Positions 43,046 through 52,489 of a stretch of 64,000 nt of DNA are shown here, piece by piece. The position numbers and the translations under genes are program-made. The first letter of the stretch is position 1; each line of letters begins with the position of its first letter. Under the pieces are notes generated by a model. That model was not told where the DNA came from and made no database searches. It saw nothing but the letters and a program-made list of their open reading frames with translations. The stretch is from Staphylococcus simiae (GTDB lineage Bacteria > Bacillota > Bacilli > Staphylococcales > Staphylococcaceae): assembly GCF_017357005.1 (NCBI RefSeq), contig NZ_CP071589.1:1302001-1366000 (forward strand), in the 5' to 3' direction.

Positions 43046-43783
43046 TTAATTGCCATGCTCTGCTAAATGTCTCATCACTTTAACTTCATGAGGTGTTAAC
43101 ACACGCTTATCTCCAGCATTAAGACCAACAATATTTAAAGGACCATATTCAATACGGCTTAATTTTGATACATGATGACCAAAATGTTCGAACATTCTTC
43201 TAACTTGTCGATTGCGTCCTTCAGTAATTGTTATTTCAACTAACGTTGTATTTTTATCTTTATCTTGCTTTTTCACTTTAACTATGGCTGGTTGCGTTAA
43301 ACCATCTTCTAATTCTATACCTTTTTCTAAAGCTTTAACTTCTTCTCTCATTAAATAGCCTTTTAATTTCGCAACATATTTCTTTTTGATTTGGTATCTA
43401 GGATGTGTCATTAAATTAGTAAATTCACCATCATTTGTTAGTAATAACAAACCTGATGTATCGTAATCTAAACGACCCACAGGATAAATACGTTCTTCAA
43501 TTTCTGGAAAATAATCCGTAACAACTGTTCTATCTCTGTCATCAGATACACTAGAAATAACTTGAGCTGGTTTATGAAACAACATATAAATTTTATCTTC
43601 TAGTTCTATTTTAATACCTTCAACTTCAATTACATCGGAAGGTTTAACTTTTGTACCAAGCTCAGTTACCACTTGACCATTCACTTGTACCTTGCCATCA
43701 GTAATTAATGTTTCTGCTTTTCTTCTTGATGTATAACCACTATTAGCAATACGTTTTTGTAATCTTTCTAATTCCTTAGTCAT
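43046..43783 (-). CDS. rluB: Pseudouridine synthase RluB-type
   Basis: Modifies 23S rRNA uridine. 245 residues: N-terminal S4 RNA-binding domain (about 1-60; [20 protein letters not shown]) and an RsuA/RluB catalytic domain with [19 protein letters not shown] near 102, containing the catalytic Asp, and [18 protein letters not shown] near 188. It overlaps scpB by 8 nt, so scpA-scpB-rluB is one unit, with srrA-srrB 132 nt downstream. Confidence 0.94.
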   Translation of the reverse strand: MTKELERLQKRIANSGYTSRRKAETLITDGKVQVNGQVVTELGTKVKPSDVIEVEGIKIELEDKIYMLFHKPAQVISSVSDDRDRTVVTDYFPEIEERIYPVGRLDYDTSGLLLLTNDGEFTNLMTHPRYQIKKKYVAKLKGYLMREEVKALEKGIELEDGLTQPAIVKVKKQDKDKNTTLVEITITEGRNRQVRRMFEHFGHHVSKLSRIEYGPLNIVGLNAGDKRVLTPHEVKVMRHLAEHGN

Positions 43784-44318
43784 TATTTTCTCCTTTTTGA
43801 TTGACTAAATTACTGAAAAAGTCATCCATTTCTTCTTCGTCTTCCTCAGTTGTCGGTAAATCTTCAATATTTGAGATGCCAAAAACATTTAAAAATAAAT
43901 CAGTAGTAATGAGTTGTTGACTTCGTTCTCCATTAACCAATTTGGCTTCTACTAATCCTTTGGCTATTAATGTTTTTACTGCACCATCTGAGTTAATACT
44001 TCTAATCATTTCAATGTCACTTCTGGAAAGCGGTTGATTATAAGCTATAATTGATAGTACTTCCATCGCAGCTTGAGACAATTTCATTTGAGACTTATGT
44101 TCTATTAATTGTTCAATGTAACTAGCAGCTTCTTTCTTCGTTGTTAATATAACCGTTCGACCGTATTGTTGAATCATCAAACCATTAGATTGATAGTCAG
44201 TAATTAAATTTTCTAAGTCATGTTCAGTAACATCTAATATTTCTAATAGTTGTTTATGCTCAATACCTTCATCACCAGCAGTGAAGAGTAATGCTTCTAA
44301 TATTCCTTGTTTATTCAA
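43776..44318 (-). CDS. scpB: Segregation and condensation protein B
   Basis: ScpB dimerises and binds ScpA to complete the SMC condensin, which organises and segregates the chromosome. 180 residues with two winged-helix domains (about 1-80 and 85-155); the conserved [20 protein letters not shown] lies near 85-105. Acidic tail. Overlaps both neighbours by 8 nt. Confidence 0.95.
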   Translation of the reverse strand: MNKQGILEALLFTAGDEGIEHKQLLEILDVTEHDLENLITDYQSNGLMIQQYGRTVILTTKKEAASYIEQLIEHKSQMKLSQAAMEVLSIIAYNQPLSRSDIEMIRSINSDGAVKTLIAKGLVEAKLVNGERSQQLITTDLFLNVFGISNIEDLPTTEEDEEEMDDFFSNLVNQKGENND

Positions 44319-45042
44319 AACTGTAGTTCACTCCTCTTACAATATTAATATCTTCAAAATTACGTTGCTGTTCAATATTAATAATTCCTGATTTTGACAT
44401 TTCTAAAATCGCTAAAAAGTGAGTAACTACTTGTTCAATAGGTTCAGTAAATGTAAAAAGACTGAAAAAATTAAAATGTTCTTTATCTTTTAGTCTTGTA
44501 CGAACTTGATCTGTTGCTTGTTGTATCGTGAAGGTCTCTTTTCTTATTTCTACAACTTTAGGCGTGTTTAACTCAACTCTATTTTTAACTCTTTGATATG
44601 CTACGATTAATTCCGTTAAATCTATAGTGTGATTTGGATCCCAAGATTCATCACTTTCTAAATGACTCAAATCAGTTGGTCGCTTCGTATAATAAAAATC
44701 ACGTTGCTGTTTCATATCATTTAATATTACAGTATATTCTTTATAATTTTGATATTCTATTAATCTACCAACCAAGTCTTCACGTGGATCATCGTCAACA
44801 TCAATGTCATTTCCTGATTGAGGTAATAATAATTTACTTTTAATCATTAATAATTCAGATGCCATGACTAAATATTCACTTGCCAAATTAATTTCCAGTT
44901 GTTTCATCGCATGAACATATTGCATATATTGCTCAGTTAATGCTTTCATTGGGATATCATAAATATCAATTTCAAATTTTTGGATAAGATGCAGTAATAA
45001 ATCTAATGGCCCATTAAATGCATCTAATTTCACTTCATACAT
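44311..45042 (-). CDS. scpA: Segregation and condensation protein A (kleisin)
   Basis: Kleisin subunit that bridges SMC heads in condensin. 243 residues; the N-terminal [21 protein letters not shown] is the SMC-neck-binding motif, and a C-terminal winged helix (about 170-243) binds the SMC cap. First gene of scpA-scpB-rluB. A 93-bp gap separates it from the divergently transcribed DUF309 gene. Confidence 0.95.
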   Translation of the reverse strand: MYEVKLDAFNGPLDLLLHLIQKFEIDIYDIPMKALTEQYMQYVHAMKQLEINLASEYLVMASELLMIKSKLLLPQSGNDIDVDDDPREDLVGRLIEYQNYKEYTVILNDMKQQRDFYYTKRPTDLSHLESDESWDPNHTIDLTELIVAYQRVKNRVELNTPKVVEIRKETFTIQQATDQVRTRLKDKEHFNFFSLFTFTEPIEQVVTHFLAILEMSKSGIINIEQQRNFEDINIVRGVNYSFE

Positions 45043-45135
45043 ATTATCTACCTCAAATTGCGCGTTATATGTGCATCATTCACTAAAATATTATAGCATG
45101 AATATATGAAACTTTTAAATTAGGGTGGTAATTAA

Positions 45136-45666
45136 ATGCAACAAGCACTTATCAAGTTTTATTATCAATTCCATACTCATCAACATTATTTTTTATGTCA
45201 TGATATTTTAGAGGATGCTTGGAAAGAACAAGCAAACTTTTCCAAAAGCGATGCTATTGTTGGTTTGATATTGTTTACAACTGCTTGTTATCATTATCGT
45301 CGACATAATATTAAAGGTGCTGAAAAATCTTTTATTAAAGCCAAGCATATTTTAGCTACTGCAACTGATAGTGCTAAATTACATCTTGATCTTAAACAAC
45401 TTCAATTACTCATTGATCGTTTATTATATAGCATTCAAGAAAATGAAGCATATCAACCTGTAAAATTACCTATTTATGCTGAATTTGAATTTATAATTAG
45501 ACAACAGTATGCTGATTATTATTTTAATCGACGTATCATTACCAATAGTTATATTGTTAATCATCATCTTGAAAGAGATCGCTCAGAAGTTATTCACAAT
45601 AAAGAGATGGCATTAGCACAACGACTTCGCGAACGACAACACAAAACCCACTGCTCTAAGGACTAA
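45136..45666 (+). CDS. DUF309-family protein
   Basis: A 176-residue soluble helical protein. The DUF309 core is visible at the N-terminus: FHTHQHYFLCHDILEDAWKE, then VGLILFTTACYHYRRHNIKGAEKSF. B. subtilis YpuF occupies the same position near scpAB. The conserved H-x-x-x-E-x-x-W type residues suggest a possible ligand or metal site, but the function is unknown. Confidence 0.82.
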   Translation: MQQALIKFYYQFHTHQHYFLCHDILEDAWKEQANFSKSDAIVGLILFTTACYHYRRHNIKGAEKSFIKAKHILATATDSAKLHLDLKQLQLLIDRLLYSIQENEAYQPVKLPIYAEFEFIIRQQYADYYFNRRIITNSYIVNHHLERDRSEVIHNKEMALAQRLRERQHKTHCSKD

Positions 45667-45734
45667 CATACAATAAGTGTGGCATTCTATTGCTAAACTT
45701 ATACTGTCTCACTTTCCTTAATACAGTGGGTTTA
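45648..45734. terminator. Imperfect inverted repeat between convergent genes
   Basis: CCCACTGCTCTAAGGA at 45648 and TCCTTAATACAGTGGG at about 45717-45732 match at 14 of 16 positions in inverted orientation, with a 50-nt loop. It could act as a terminator for the DUF309 gene and xerD, but the long loop makes this uncertain. Confidence 0.45.
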
Positions 45735-45754
45735 TATACTTTATCCATCTTTTA

Positions 45755-46642
45755 TTATGCTCTTGGATGATATTGATTATACATTTTTCTAATTTGAGAC
45801 TTAGATACATGTGTATATAATTGTGTTGTTGAAATATCTGAATGTCCTAACATCTCTTGCACTGCTCTTAAGTCAGCACCATTCTCTAATAGATGTGTCG
45901 CAAATGAATGTCTCAGCGTATGAGGTGTTAATGTCTTATTTATGTTAGCCTTGACACCATTTTGTTTAATCATTTTCCAAATAGCTTGTCGGGATAATGG
46001 TTTACCATGCATATTTAAAAATAATACATTCGTTACCGTCTTTTTCAATAATTGCGGACGAGTCTCTTCTATATATGTAGTTAAATAATCTATCACGGCA
46101 TCTCCGAGAGGTACGATACGCTCTTTATCACCTTTACCAAATACTCTTACAAAGCCCATCATTAAATTAACATCATCTAATTCTAAATGAATGACTTCGG
46201 ATACACGCATACCCGTTGCATATAATAATTCAAGCATGGTCCTATCTCTATAACCATTTAATTTATTTAAATCTGGTGCTTCTAATAAGGCTAGTACTTC
46301 TTCAACATTTAAGACATCAGGTAACTTTTTTTCATATTTAGGTGATTCTAACAACACTGTTGGATCTTTTGCTGCATAGCGTTCCCTTAATGCAAATTGA
46401 TGAAAACTGCGAATTGTTGAAATAAATCTCGCTAACGATTTAGCAGATTGACCTTGATCAATTAAATAGCCTAAACATTCTTGAATGACTTGTCTATCAA
46501 CAAAGTCAATATGAGCAATGTGTTGTTCTTCTATATATTCTTGATATTTTTTTAAATCTCTTTTATAAGCACCAATTGTATTAGCGCTTAAACCTTTTTC
46601 CAATTGAATAAATTTTAAATATTCTTCAATGATTGTATCCAT
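45755..46642 (-). CDS. xerD: Site-specific tyrosine recombinase XerD
   Basis: With XerC resolves chromosome dimers at dif. 295 residues: N-terminal SAM-like core-binding domain (1-90) and catalytic domain with Arg in ATGMRVSEVI near 147, Lys in GKGDKERIVPL near 171, HTLRHSFATHLL near 243 (His and Arg), LGHSDISTTQLYTHV near 270 (His, nucleophile Tyr). All catalytic residues are present. Downstream of fur on the same strand, separated by a terminator. Confidence 0.95.
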   Translation of the reverse strand: MDTIIEEYLKFIQLEKGLSANTIGAYKRDLKKYQEYIEEQHIAHIDFVDRQVIQECLGYLIDQGQSAKSLARFISTIRSFHQFALRERYAAKDPTVLLESPKYEKKLPDVLNVEEVLALLEAPDLNKLNGYRDRTMLELLYATGMRVSEVIHLELDDVNLMMGFVRVFGKGDKERIVPLGDAVIDYLTTYIEETRPQLLKKTVTNVLFLNMHGKPLSRQAIWKMIKQNGVKANINKTLTPHTLRHSFATHLLENGADLRAVQEMLGHSDISTTQLYTHVSKSQIRKMYNQYHPRA

Positions 46643-46658
46643 CCGAACACCTCTAAAA

Positions 46659-46690
46659 AATTGCGAAGGTTATATTAACCTACGCAATTA
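46659..46690 (-). terminator. Terminator of fur
   Basis: AATTGCGTAGGTTA and TAACCTTCGCAATT form a hairpin with a T-run on the minus strand. It sits between fur and xerD. Confidence 0.85.
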
Positions 46691-46693
46691 CTG

Positions 46694-47143
46694 TTATCCT
46701 TTACCTTTCAATTGGCATTCTTCGCAAACACCATGAAACGTTAAACGATGATCTAAAATTTTAAACTTAAACTCTGATTCAACTCTATTTTCAACTTCAG
46801 GTAATAAATCTTCATCGATTTCATCAACTTTTCCACATTCCATACATACTAAGTGATGATGGAAATGTTTGGCACCTTCTTTGCGTAAATCAAAACGAGC
46901 GACACCATCACCAAAGTTGATTTTATCGACAACTTTTAATTCGGCTAATAGTTCTAATGTTCTGTACACAGTTGCTAAACCTATTTCTGGTGCTTTATCT
47001 TTTACTTTTAAATATACGTCTTCAGCACTAAGGTGATCTTTCTCATTTTCAATTAAAACTCTTACAGTAGCTTCGCGTTGCGGAGTTAATTTATAAGAGG
47101 ATTGTTGTAATTGTTGTTTAACACGGTTTAAACGTTCTTCCAA
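46694..47143 (-). CDS. fur: Ferric uptake regulator Fur
   Basis: Iron-responsive repressor of siderophore and haem-uptake genes. 149 residues: winged-helix domain (about 1-85) and dimerisation domain with the metal motif HFHHHLVCMECGKVDEID near 92-109 and CEECQ at the C-terminus, giving two CxxC pairs. Very similar to S. aureus Fur. Its place next to xerD is the usual staphylococcal position. PerR or Zur are alternatives by family but do not fit the context. Confidence 0.92.
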   Translation of the reverse strand: MEERLNRVKQQLQQSSYKLTPQREATVRVLIENEKDHLSAEDVYLKVKDKAPEIGLATVYRTLELLAELKVVDKINFGDGVARFDLRKEGAKHFHHHLVCMECGKVDEIDEDLLPEVENRVESEFKFKILDHRLTFHGVCEECQLKGKG

Positions 47144-47247
47144 CGATGTCCACTCCTCTACTAATAATTAAAATCATTACAAATTATTGTTTACTTCATG
47201 TATAAAATTAACAGTTTTCTCAATAAAACGCAAGCATTTCTCAATTG

Positions 47248-47790
47248 TTATTTAGAATGATTATAATTTAGTAACAAATATTGTAAGGCGATAACTGTTT
47301 TAGCATCTTCAATTTCCTTGTTATCAAGCATGTTTCTAACATTATCAATTGGAATTTTATATAATTCAACAAATTCATCGTCGTCTAAATTTAACGTTCC
47401 TTCTATTAATTTATCAGTAAAATATATAGATAGTTTCTCATTACAAAATCCAGGAGAACCATACATGTCAGTAATATGTACTAATTCATTTGTTTTGTAT
47501 CCTGTTTCTTCTTCTAATTCTCGTTTGGCTGCTTCTTCTCTTTCTTCTTGATGTTCTAATTTACCAGCAGGAATCTCTAATAAAGTTTGCTCAACAGCTT
47601 TACGATATTGTTTTACTAACAATACTTCATTATTCGGTGTTACAGCACAAATTGCGACTGCGCCATTATGATAAACTAACTCTCTAGTCGATGTTTGACC
47701 ATCTGGCAACTCAACTTTGTGTACTTCTAAATCAATAATATGTCCATTATAAATCACTGTGCGATCAATTGTTTTTTCTTCAAAAGACAT
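47248..47790 (-). CDS. nudF: ADP-ribose pyrophosphatase (Nudix)
   Basis: Hydrolyses ADP-ribose to AMP and ribose-5-phosphate. 180 residues with a complete Nudix box: GKLEHQEEREEAAKRELEEE near 77-96 followed by TGYK (G-x5-E-x7-REUxEExGU). The Pro about 17 residues after the box (YGSPGF) fits ADP-ribose specificity. 104 bp upstream of fur on the same strand. Confidence 0.92.
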   Translation of the reverse strand: MSFEEKTIDRTVIYNGHIIDLEVHKVELPDGQTSTRELVYHNGAVAICAVTPNNEVLLVKQYRKAVEQTLLEIPAGKLEHQEEREEAAKRELEEETGYKTNELVHITDMYGSPGFCNEKLSIYFTDKLIEGTLNLDDDEFVELYKIPIDNVRNMLDNKEIEDAKTVIALQYLLLNYNHSK

Positions 47791-47872
47791 TTATAATCAC
47801 GTTCCTTTAATTTTATTTTATTAATTGATAAACTAGCATTGTTAGTTAAAGTGTATCGAAAGGAGAACATTC

Positions 47873-48784
47873 ATGCAAAAAAATATATTAAAAAGCGGCA
47901 TTGAATTATCTGAATTAGGGTTAGGTTGTATGAGCTTAGGCACTGATTTTAAAAAGGCTCAACCTATTATAGAACGAGCTATCGAACAAGGTATTACTTA
48001 CTTTGATACTGCTGATATGTACGATAAAGGTGTTAACGAAGAAATAGTTGGACGTGCACTTAAAAAGTACCAACAAAGAGATGATATTGTTATAGGAACA
48101 AAGGTGGGGAATCGTTTAACCAACAATGGTGATACGACTTGGGATCCTTCAAAAGCATATATTAAAGAAGCAGTCAAAGGCTCTCTTAAACGATTAGGCT
48201 TAGATCATTTAGATTTATATCAATTGCATGGTGGTACAATTGATGACCCATTAGATGAAACAATTAGTGCTTTTGATGAATTGAAGCAAGAAGGTATTAT
48301 ACGTGCCTATGGTATTTCATCAATTAGACCAAATGTCATTGATTACTATTTGAAACATAGTCAAATTGAAACGATTATGTCTCAGTTTAATCTTATAGAT
48401 AACCGACCAGAAGATTTATTAGATGCTATCCATGATAAAAATGTTAAAGTTCTTGCTCGTGGCCCAGTATTTAAAGGGTTACTAACAGCGAATAGCGTTG
48501 ATGCACTTGACCAAAAGTTTAAAGACGGTATATTTGACTATACTCACGACGAGTTAGGAGAAACGATTGCGTCTATCAAAGAAATTGAAAGTAATTTAAC
48601 TGCTTTAACATTCAATTATTTAACATCACACGATGCTTTAGGCTCAATTATCGTGGGTGCTAGCACTGTTGAGCAACTTGATGAAAATATTGAAAATTAC
48701 TACAAAAATGTTAGTTTAGATCAAATCAAAGCTGCAAGAGAACGCGTTAAAGATTTACAATATACAAATCATTTAATCAACTAA
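47873..48784 (+). CDS. Aldo/keto reductase
   Basis: NADPH-dependent oxidoreductase of the AKR superfamily, YqkF-like. 303 residues, TIM barrel; catalytic tetrad visible as DTADMYDKG near 45 (Asp, Tyr), GTKVGNR near 77 (Lys) and YQLHGG near 117 (His). The C-terminal GSIIVGASTVEQLDENIE is the usual cofactor-binding end. AAGGAG precedes the ATG. Substrate not predictable. Divergent from nudF, which has the same neighbour relationship (yqkF-nudF) in Bacillus. Confidence 0.9.
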   Translation: MQKNILKSGIELSELGLGCMSLGTDFKKAQPIIERAIEQGITYFDTADMYDKGVNEEIVGRALKKYQQRDDIVIGTKVGNRLTNNGDTTWDPSKAYIKEAVKGSLKRLGLDHLDLYQLHGGTIDDPLDETISAFDELKQEGIIRAYGISSIRPNVIDYYLKHSQIETIMSQFNLIDNRPEDLLDAIHDKNVKVLARGPVFKGLLTANSVDALDQKFKDGIFDYTHDELGETIASIKEIESNLTALTFNYLTSHDALGSIIVGASTVEQLDENIENYYKNVSLDQIKAARERVKDLQYTNHLIN

Positions 48785-48891
48785 CATCTATTATTACAGT
48801 TAAATTGATATCTACTTTGTTTTACTTGAAATATAGCAACCAAATTTAGATCATTGCTCAAATCATTTTTAGATAAGTCAAAATAATTTAA

Positions 48892-48936
48892 ACCTTCTAT
48901 ATAGCTAACTATTTTCAGTTATATAGAAGGTTTTTT
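48892..48936 (+). terminator. Terminator of the aldo/keto reductase gene
   Basis: AAACCTTCTATATAGCT and its near-complement ending ATATAGAAGG, followed by TTTTTT. A MITE-like repeat begins directly after it. Confidence 0.88.
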
Positions 48937-48937
48937 A

Positions 48938-49071
48938 GGTTCTCTAACAAATCGGATTGATACATAATTAAATTTTCAAGCCTCGTACCCCAGCTTAGGA
49001 GTCTTGGCTTCAAAATAATTTATATTTTAAATTATTCACTTTTTCTTTATCAGTCAAAAAAATAGAGAACC
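48938..49071. mobile_element. MITE-like repeat, copy C, short and inverted
   Basis: A 134-bp copy in the opposite orientation to copies A and B: GGTTCTCTAACAAATCGGAT, then TTCAAGCCTCGTACCCCAGC, a residue of the body (GGAGTCTTGGCTTC), and AGAGAACC at 49064-49071. About 50 bp of the central body (the CTAGTCGAAGAC part) is missing, so it is internally deleted. It fills the space between the AKR terminator and the end of the next gene. Confidence 0.72.
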
Positions 49072-49073
49072 TA

Positions 49074-49325
49074 TTAATATTGCTTTTTATAGATAATATC
49101 GTAAACATCACAATCTTTTGATTGCTGGTTAATACCCACACCTAGGACTTGATTTTGTAGCACCAATAACTTAAATTTCTCTGCAATAAACTGTTGTTCT
49201 GTTGAATTTAAAGAATTAAAACATTCTTGGCCAATCAAATCACGAAGTTGAAACGCTTCAAAAGCTTTTTTATCTTGTGCATTTGTTATAGCTTGTTGAA
49301 CTATCCCTTCTATACTACAAATCAA
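49074..49325 (-). CDS. Small hypothetical protein, DUF1413-like
   Basis: 83 residues with no signal or membrane segment. The AFQLRDLIGQECFNSLNSTEQQFIAEKFKLLV stretch (about 24-56) resembles the small DUF1413-type domain, a guess from the pattern rather than a sure match. It starts 2 nt after the upstream SDR gene and is translationally linked to it. Its stop is only 2 bp from the end of a MITE-like repeat, so the 3' end may have been shaped by that insertion. Function unknown. Confidence 0.65.
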   Translation of the reverse strand: MICSIEGIVQQAITNAQDKKAFEAFQLRDLIGQECFNSLNSTEQQFIAEKFKLLVLQNQVLGVGINQQSKDCDVYDIIYKKQY

Positions 49326-49327
49326 TG

Positions 49328-50101
49328 TTACTCCCCCTTGTCAACTTTATTACTAAACAGTCTTTTAAAATTTTTTTCAGCAAATCGTGGTGCCAGTTGA
49401 TACATTTTCAACATATAATGCATCCAACGAGGCGCATTAATTTCTAACTGTCTATTAAGAATACCTTTAATAATTTTATCTGCAAGCTCATCCGCATTAA
49501 TCATTAATTTTTCAACTTTTTTAGCATATGTGTTGCTAGGATCTGCTTTTTGATGAAATGGTGTGGCTATTGGCCCAGTGTTAACTGTCATAATATGCAA
49601 TGTTGGTTCTTCTAATCTTAAAGCGTTTAATAATGCATAAATTGCTGCTTTTGAGGCACCGTAGTGAGCCGCATATGCTTGAGTAACAAATGCTGCTTGA
49701 CTTGTAATGCCAACAATATGGCCATCATCATTGATAAATGGTCGTAATACAGATAACAATAAATTAAAAGCTATAAGATTCAATTGATATGTATTAATCA
49801 TTTCTTTATCATTATGTTGGTCTATAGCTTTAAAGTAACCCATTCCAGCGCTATAGATAAAGCCGTCTATGTTGGGTAATGATGCGAAAATATTAGCTAA
49901 ATGTTGTATGTCTTCTTGGCAAGTTAAATCGCATGATACAATTTTTATTAACTCGGGATATTGATTTTTATATAATTGATGTGCTTTGTTTGTATCACGC
50001 ACTAACAATGTTACATGAACTTTTTTGGCCAACAATTTTAAGACAAGTGCTTTACCAAGTCCACTTGTTCCACCTGTAACAACATAATGTTGTCCTATCA
50101 A
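49328..50101 (-). CDS. Short-chain dehydrogenase/reductase
   Basis: NAD(P)-dependent oxidoreductase of the classical SDR type. 257 residues; cofactor-binding TGGTSGLGKAL near 8, SAGMGYF near 84 in place of NNAG, catalytic Ser in GITSQAAF near 132, and YGASKAA (Tyr-x3-Lys) near 145. PG motif appears as TGPIATPF. The C-terminal part is Lys/Arg-rich. Substrate unknown. It may be co-transcribed with the small downstream gene. Confidence 0.88.
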   Translation of the reverse strand: MIGQHYVVTGGTSGLGKALVLKLLAKKVHVTLLVRDTNKAHQLYKNQYPELIKIVSCDLTCQEDIQHLANIFASLPNIDGFIYSAGMGYFKAIDQHNDKEMINTYQLNLIAFNLLLSVLRPFINDDGHIVGITSQAAFVTQAYAAHYGASKAAIYALLNALRLEEPTLHIMTVNTGPIATPFHQKADPSNTYAKKVEKLMINADELADKIIKGILNRQLEINAPRWMHYMLKMYQLAPRFAEKNFKRLFSNKVDKGE

Positions 50102-50243
50102 GTTACTTCCCCCTTTTCTGCTATAACTATACTCTATATTATTTTTATTATTACTTACATGACAATGAGACTCATTATGTTAATATATTATTATAATAAG
50201 TAACTAGACAATACAAATCAAAAATTAAAGGGATGTGGCATTA

Positions 50244-51056
50244 ATGAAACTTGTATTTTATGGCGCTGGAAACATGGCTCAAGCAATATTTACTGGCATC
50301 ATTAACTCTAGTAATTTAGATCCTAATGATATTTACTTAACAAATAAGTCTAACGAACAAGCGTTGAAAGATTTTGCTACTAAACTAGGTGTTAATTATA
50401 GTTATGATGATAAACAATTATTAAAAGATGCTGATTATGTATTTTTAGGGACTAAACCTCATGATTTTGATGCGCTTGCTGAACGTATAACTGAACATGT
50501 TAGTGAAAGTAATCGTTTCATTTCTATCATGGCTGGTATACCTATAGATTACATTCAACAACAATTAAATTGTAAAAATCCTATCGCACGAATTATGCCA
50601 AATACTAATGCACAAGTTGGTCATTCCGTAACTGGAATCAGTTTTTCAACTAATTTCGATCCCAAATCTAAAGATGAAGTGAACGACCTAGTTAAAGCTT
50701 TTGGCTCTGTTATTGAAGTGTCTGAGGATCACTTACATCAAGTTACTGCCATCACTGGAAGCGGTCCAGCATTTTTATATCATGTCTTTGAACAATATGT
50801 TAAAGCTGGTACAAAATTAGGTTTAGAAAAAGAACAAGTCGAAGAATCTATTAGAAATTTAATTATAGGGACAAGTAAGATGATTGAGCGTTCAGATTTA
50901 AGTATGGCTCAATTACGTAAAAATATTACCTCCAAAGGTGGTACAACTCAAGCTGGCTTAGACACATTATCTCAATATGATATCGTGGCCAATTTTGAAG
51001 ACTGTTTAAATGCTGCAGTTGAACGAAGTATTGAATTATCTAATGTTGAAGATTAA
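50244..51056 (+). CDS. proC: Pyrroline-5-carboxylate reductase
   Basis: Last step of proline synthesis: NADPH-dependent reduction of pyrroline-5-carboxylate. 270 residues; GAGNMAQAIF near 6 for cofactor binding, IMPNTNAQVGHSVTGIS near 115, and the signature region TAITGSGPAFLYHVFE with GLDTLSQYDIVANFEDCL at the C-terminus. The ATG at 50244 gives the family N-terminus; a GTG nine bases earlier is also in frame. A MITE-like repeat lies between its stop and the downstream terminator. Confidence 0.95.
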   Translation: MKLVFYGAGNMAQAIFTGIINSSNLDPNDIYLTNKSNEQALKDFATKLGVNYSYDDKQLLKDADYVFLGTKPHDFDALAERITEHVSESNRFISIMAGIPIDYIQQQLNCKNPIARIMPNTNAQVGHSVTGISFSTNFDPKSKDEVNDLVKAFGSVIEVSEDHLHQVTAITGSGPAFLYHVFEQYVKAGTKLGLEKEQVEESIRNLIIGTSKMIERSDLSMAQLRKNITSKGGTTQAGLDTLSQYDIVANFEDCLNAAVERSIELSNVED

Positions 51057-51091
51057 TCACTATAAATATTCCTCATAAACTAAATTTTAAG

Positions 51092-51325
51092 GGTTCTCTA
51101 ACAAATCAGACTGATACATAATTAAATTTTCAAGCCTCGCTATGCCCAACCTGCATTGCATGAAAAAACTGGACAACCAGTTTTTCTGTGTTGGGTCCCT
51201 TCCTAGGGTGCTATCTCAGCCTGTAGTCTTCGACTAGCACTGCTCCCTTAGGAGTCTCGGCTTCAAATTAATTTTCGTTTTAAATTATTCATTTTTTATA
51301 TATCAGTCCTAAAAAGTAGAGAACC
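51092..51325. mobile_element. MITE-like repeat, copy D, with one STAR-like cassette
   Basis: A 234-bp element bounded by GGTTCTCT (51092) and AGAGAACC (51325), inverted relative to copies A and B. One STAR-like cassette (51144-51199; GCCCAACCTGCATTGC, hairpin AAACTGG/CCAGTTT, CTGTGTTGGGTCCC) sits at the same junction that holds two cassettes in copy A. It is flanked by a perfect 8-bp direct repeat, ATTTTAAG (51084-51091 and 51326-51333), the clearest evidence for transposition. Confidence 0.8.
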
Positions 51326-51330
51326 ATTTT

Positions 51331-51388
51331 AAGGGAGTAATATTAAGAAATACATTTTTGAAAACTTATTTCTTAATATCGCTCCCTT
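51331..51388. terminator. Terminator between proC and rnz
   Basis: A strong hairpin, AAGGGAGTAATATTAAGAAAT with ATTTCTTAATATCGCTCCCTT, bordered by A-run and T-run. It likely serves both convergent genes. The MITE-like copy D lies between proC and this terminator. Confidence 0.85.
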
Positions 51389-51470
51389 ATTTATTGTTTT
51401 GTAATCAGTAAGTTGACTATATTTAATTGTAATTAATAAAGTAAGTGCTTATATTGATTTCAAAGTAAAT

Positions 51471-52391
51471 TTATATCTTAAAACTATCAAAATCTTTAAC
51501 AAAGCTAAAGTGTGGTGTATCTGCACTATTCTGTAATTCTTGATTAATTTGTTCGATATCTTCAACATTGTAACGGTTACTTAAATGCGTGATTAAACTA
51601 TGTTTTACTTGGGCCTTCTTTATCAGCTCAAAAACATCATCAATGTGGCTATGATGATAATTATTAGCGAGTGTTTTTTCACCTTCTATATAAGTCGCTT
51701 CATGTATCATTAAATCTGCATTTTGTGCTATGTATTGTTCATTGGCACAAGGTTTCGTATCACCAAAAACAGCAATAATAGGACCTTTTTTTGATTGTCC
51801 TCTAAAATCTTGTGATTGATAAAGATGTCCATTATATTCAAATGTATCTTGTAATTTAACTTCTTGATACTTAGGGCCAGGTTCTAAACCAATAGCTCTT
51901 AGCGCCTGTACATTAATGGTACCTGTTGTTTCTGGGGCTTCAATACGATAACCATATGATGGTATCCCATGATTTAAGATACGTGCTTCTACAGTAAAAC
52001 CTTCATGACTATATGATAAGTCCTCATCAATTTCAATATATGTAATAGCATAATTTAAATGAGATTCTGATAATGATAGTGACATTTCCACAAAATCTTT
52101 AATACCTTTTGGCCCTATTAATGTAAGGGGCTTTCCATCGCCTCCTTGGAATGATCGACTTGAAAGTAGGCCGGGTAAGCCAAAAATATGATCACCATGC
52201 ATATGTGTGATAAAAATATGGCTCACTTTTCCTAATTTCAGAGAATGATGTAAAATTTGATGTTGTGTGCCTTCTCCAACGTCGAACAGCCATATGGAAT
52301 TAGAATACGGTTCTAAGTTTAATGCAATTGCTTGTGTATTTCTTTCTTTTGTAGGTAAACCGGCACTCGTACCAAAAAATGTAACATCCAT
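51471..52391 (-). CDS. rnz: Ribonuclease Z
   Basis: Endonuclease that matures tRNA 3' ends lacking encoded CCA. 306 residues of the metallo-beta-lactamase fold: [15 protein letters not shown] near 61 (zinc-binding H-x-H-x-D-H), further His/Asp in ILNHG, FGDTKPC near 209 and HSHIDDV near 245. The [12 protein letters not shown] stretch at the N-terminus is typical. GGAGGGGC precedes the start. An IS30-type element is inserted just upstream. Confidence 0.95.
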   Translation of the reverse strand: MDVTFFGTSAGLPTKERNTQAIALNLEPYSNSIWLFDVGEGTQHQILHHSLKLGKVSHIFITHMHGDHIFGLPGLLSSRSFQGGDGKPLTLIGPKGIKDFVEMSLSLSESHLNYAITYIEIDEDLSYSHEGFTVEARILNHGIPSYGYRIEAPETTGTINVQALRAIGLEPGPKYQEVKLQDTFEYNGHLYQSQDFRGQSKKGPIIAVFGDTKPCANEQYIAQNADLMIHEATYIEGEKTLANNYHHSHIDDVFELIKKAQVKHSLITHLSNRYNVEDIEQINQELQNSADTPHFSFVKDFDSFKI

Positions 52392-52434
52392 ATATGCCCC
52401 TCCTTTTCTTCAATTTATTTTATCATAAAATCAT

Positions 52435-52448
52435 GGTCGTTATTATTT
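52435..52448. repeat. Direct repeat flanking the IS30-type element, left
   Basis: GGTCGTTATTATTT, identical to 53780-53793 on the other side of the insertion sequence. Likely target duplication, long for this family. Confidence 0.6.
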
Positions 52449-52489
52449 GGTGGATTTTATAATCAACTTAGCCACCTATAAATAAAAAA

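Noticed and set aside
47144-47247. Fur box upstream of fur
   Set aside because: AT-rich, with no clear 19-bp inverted GATAAT-type repeat.
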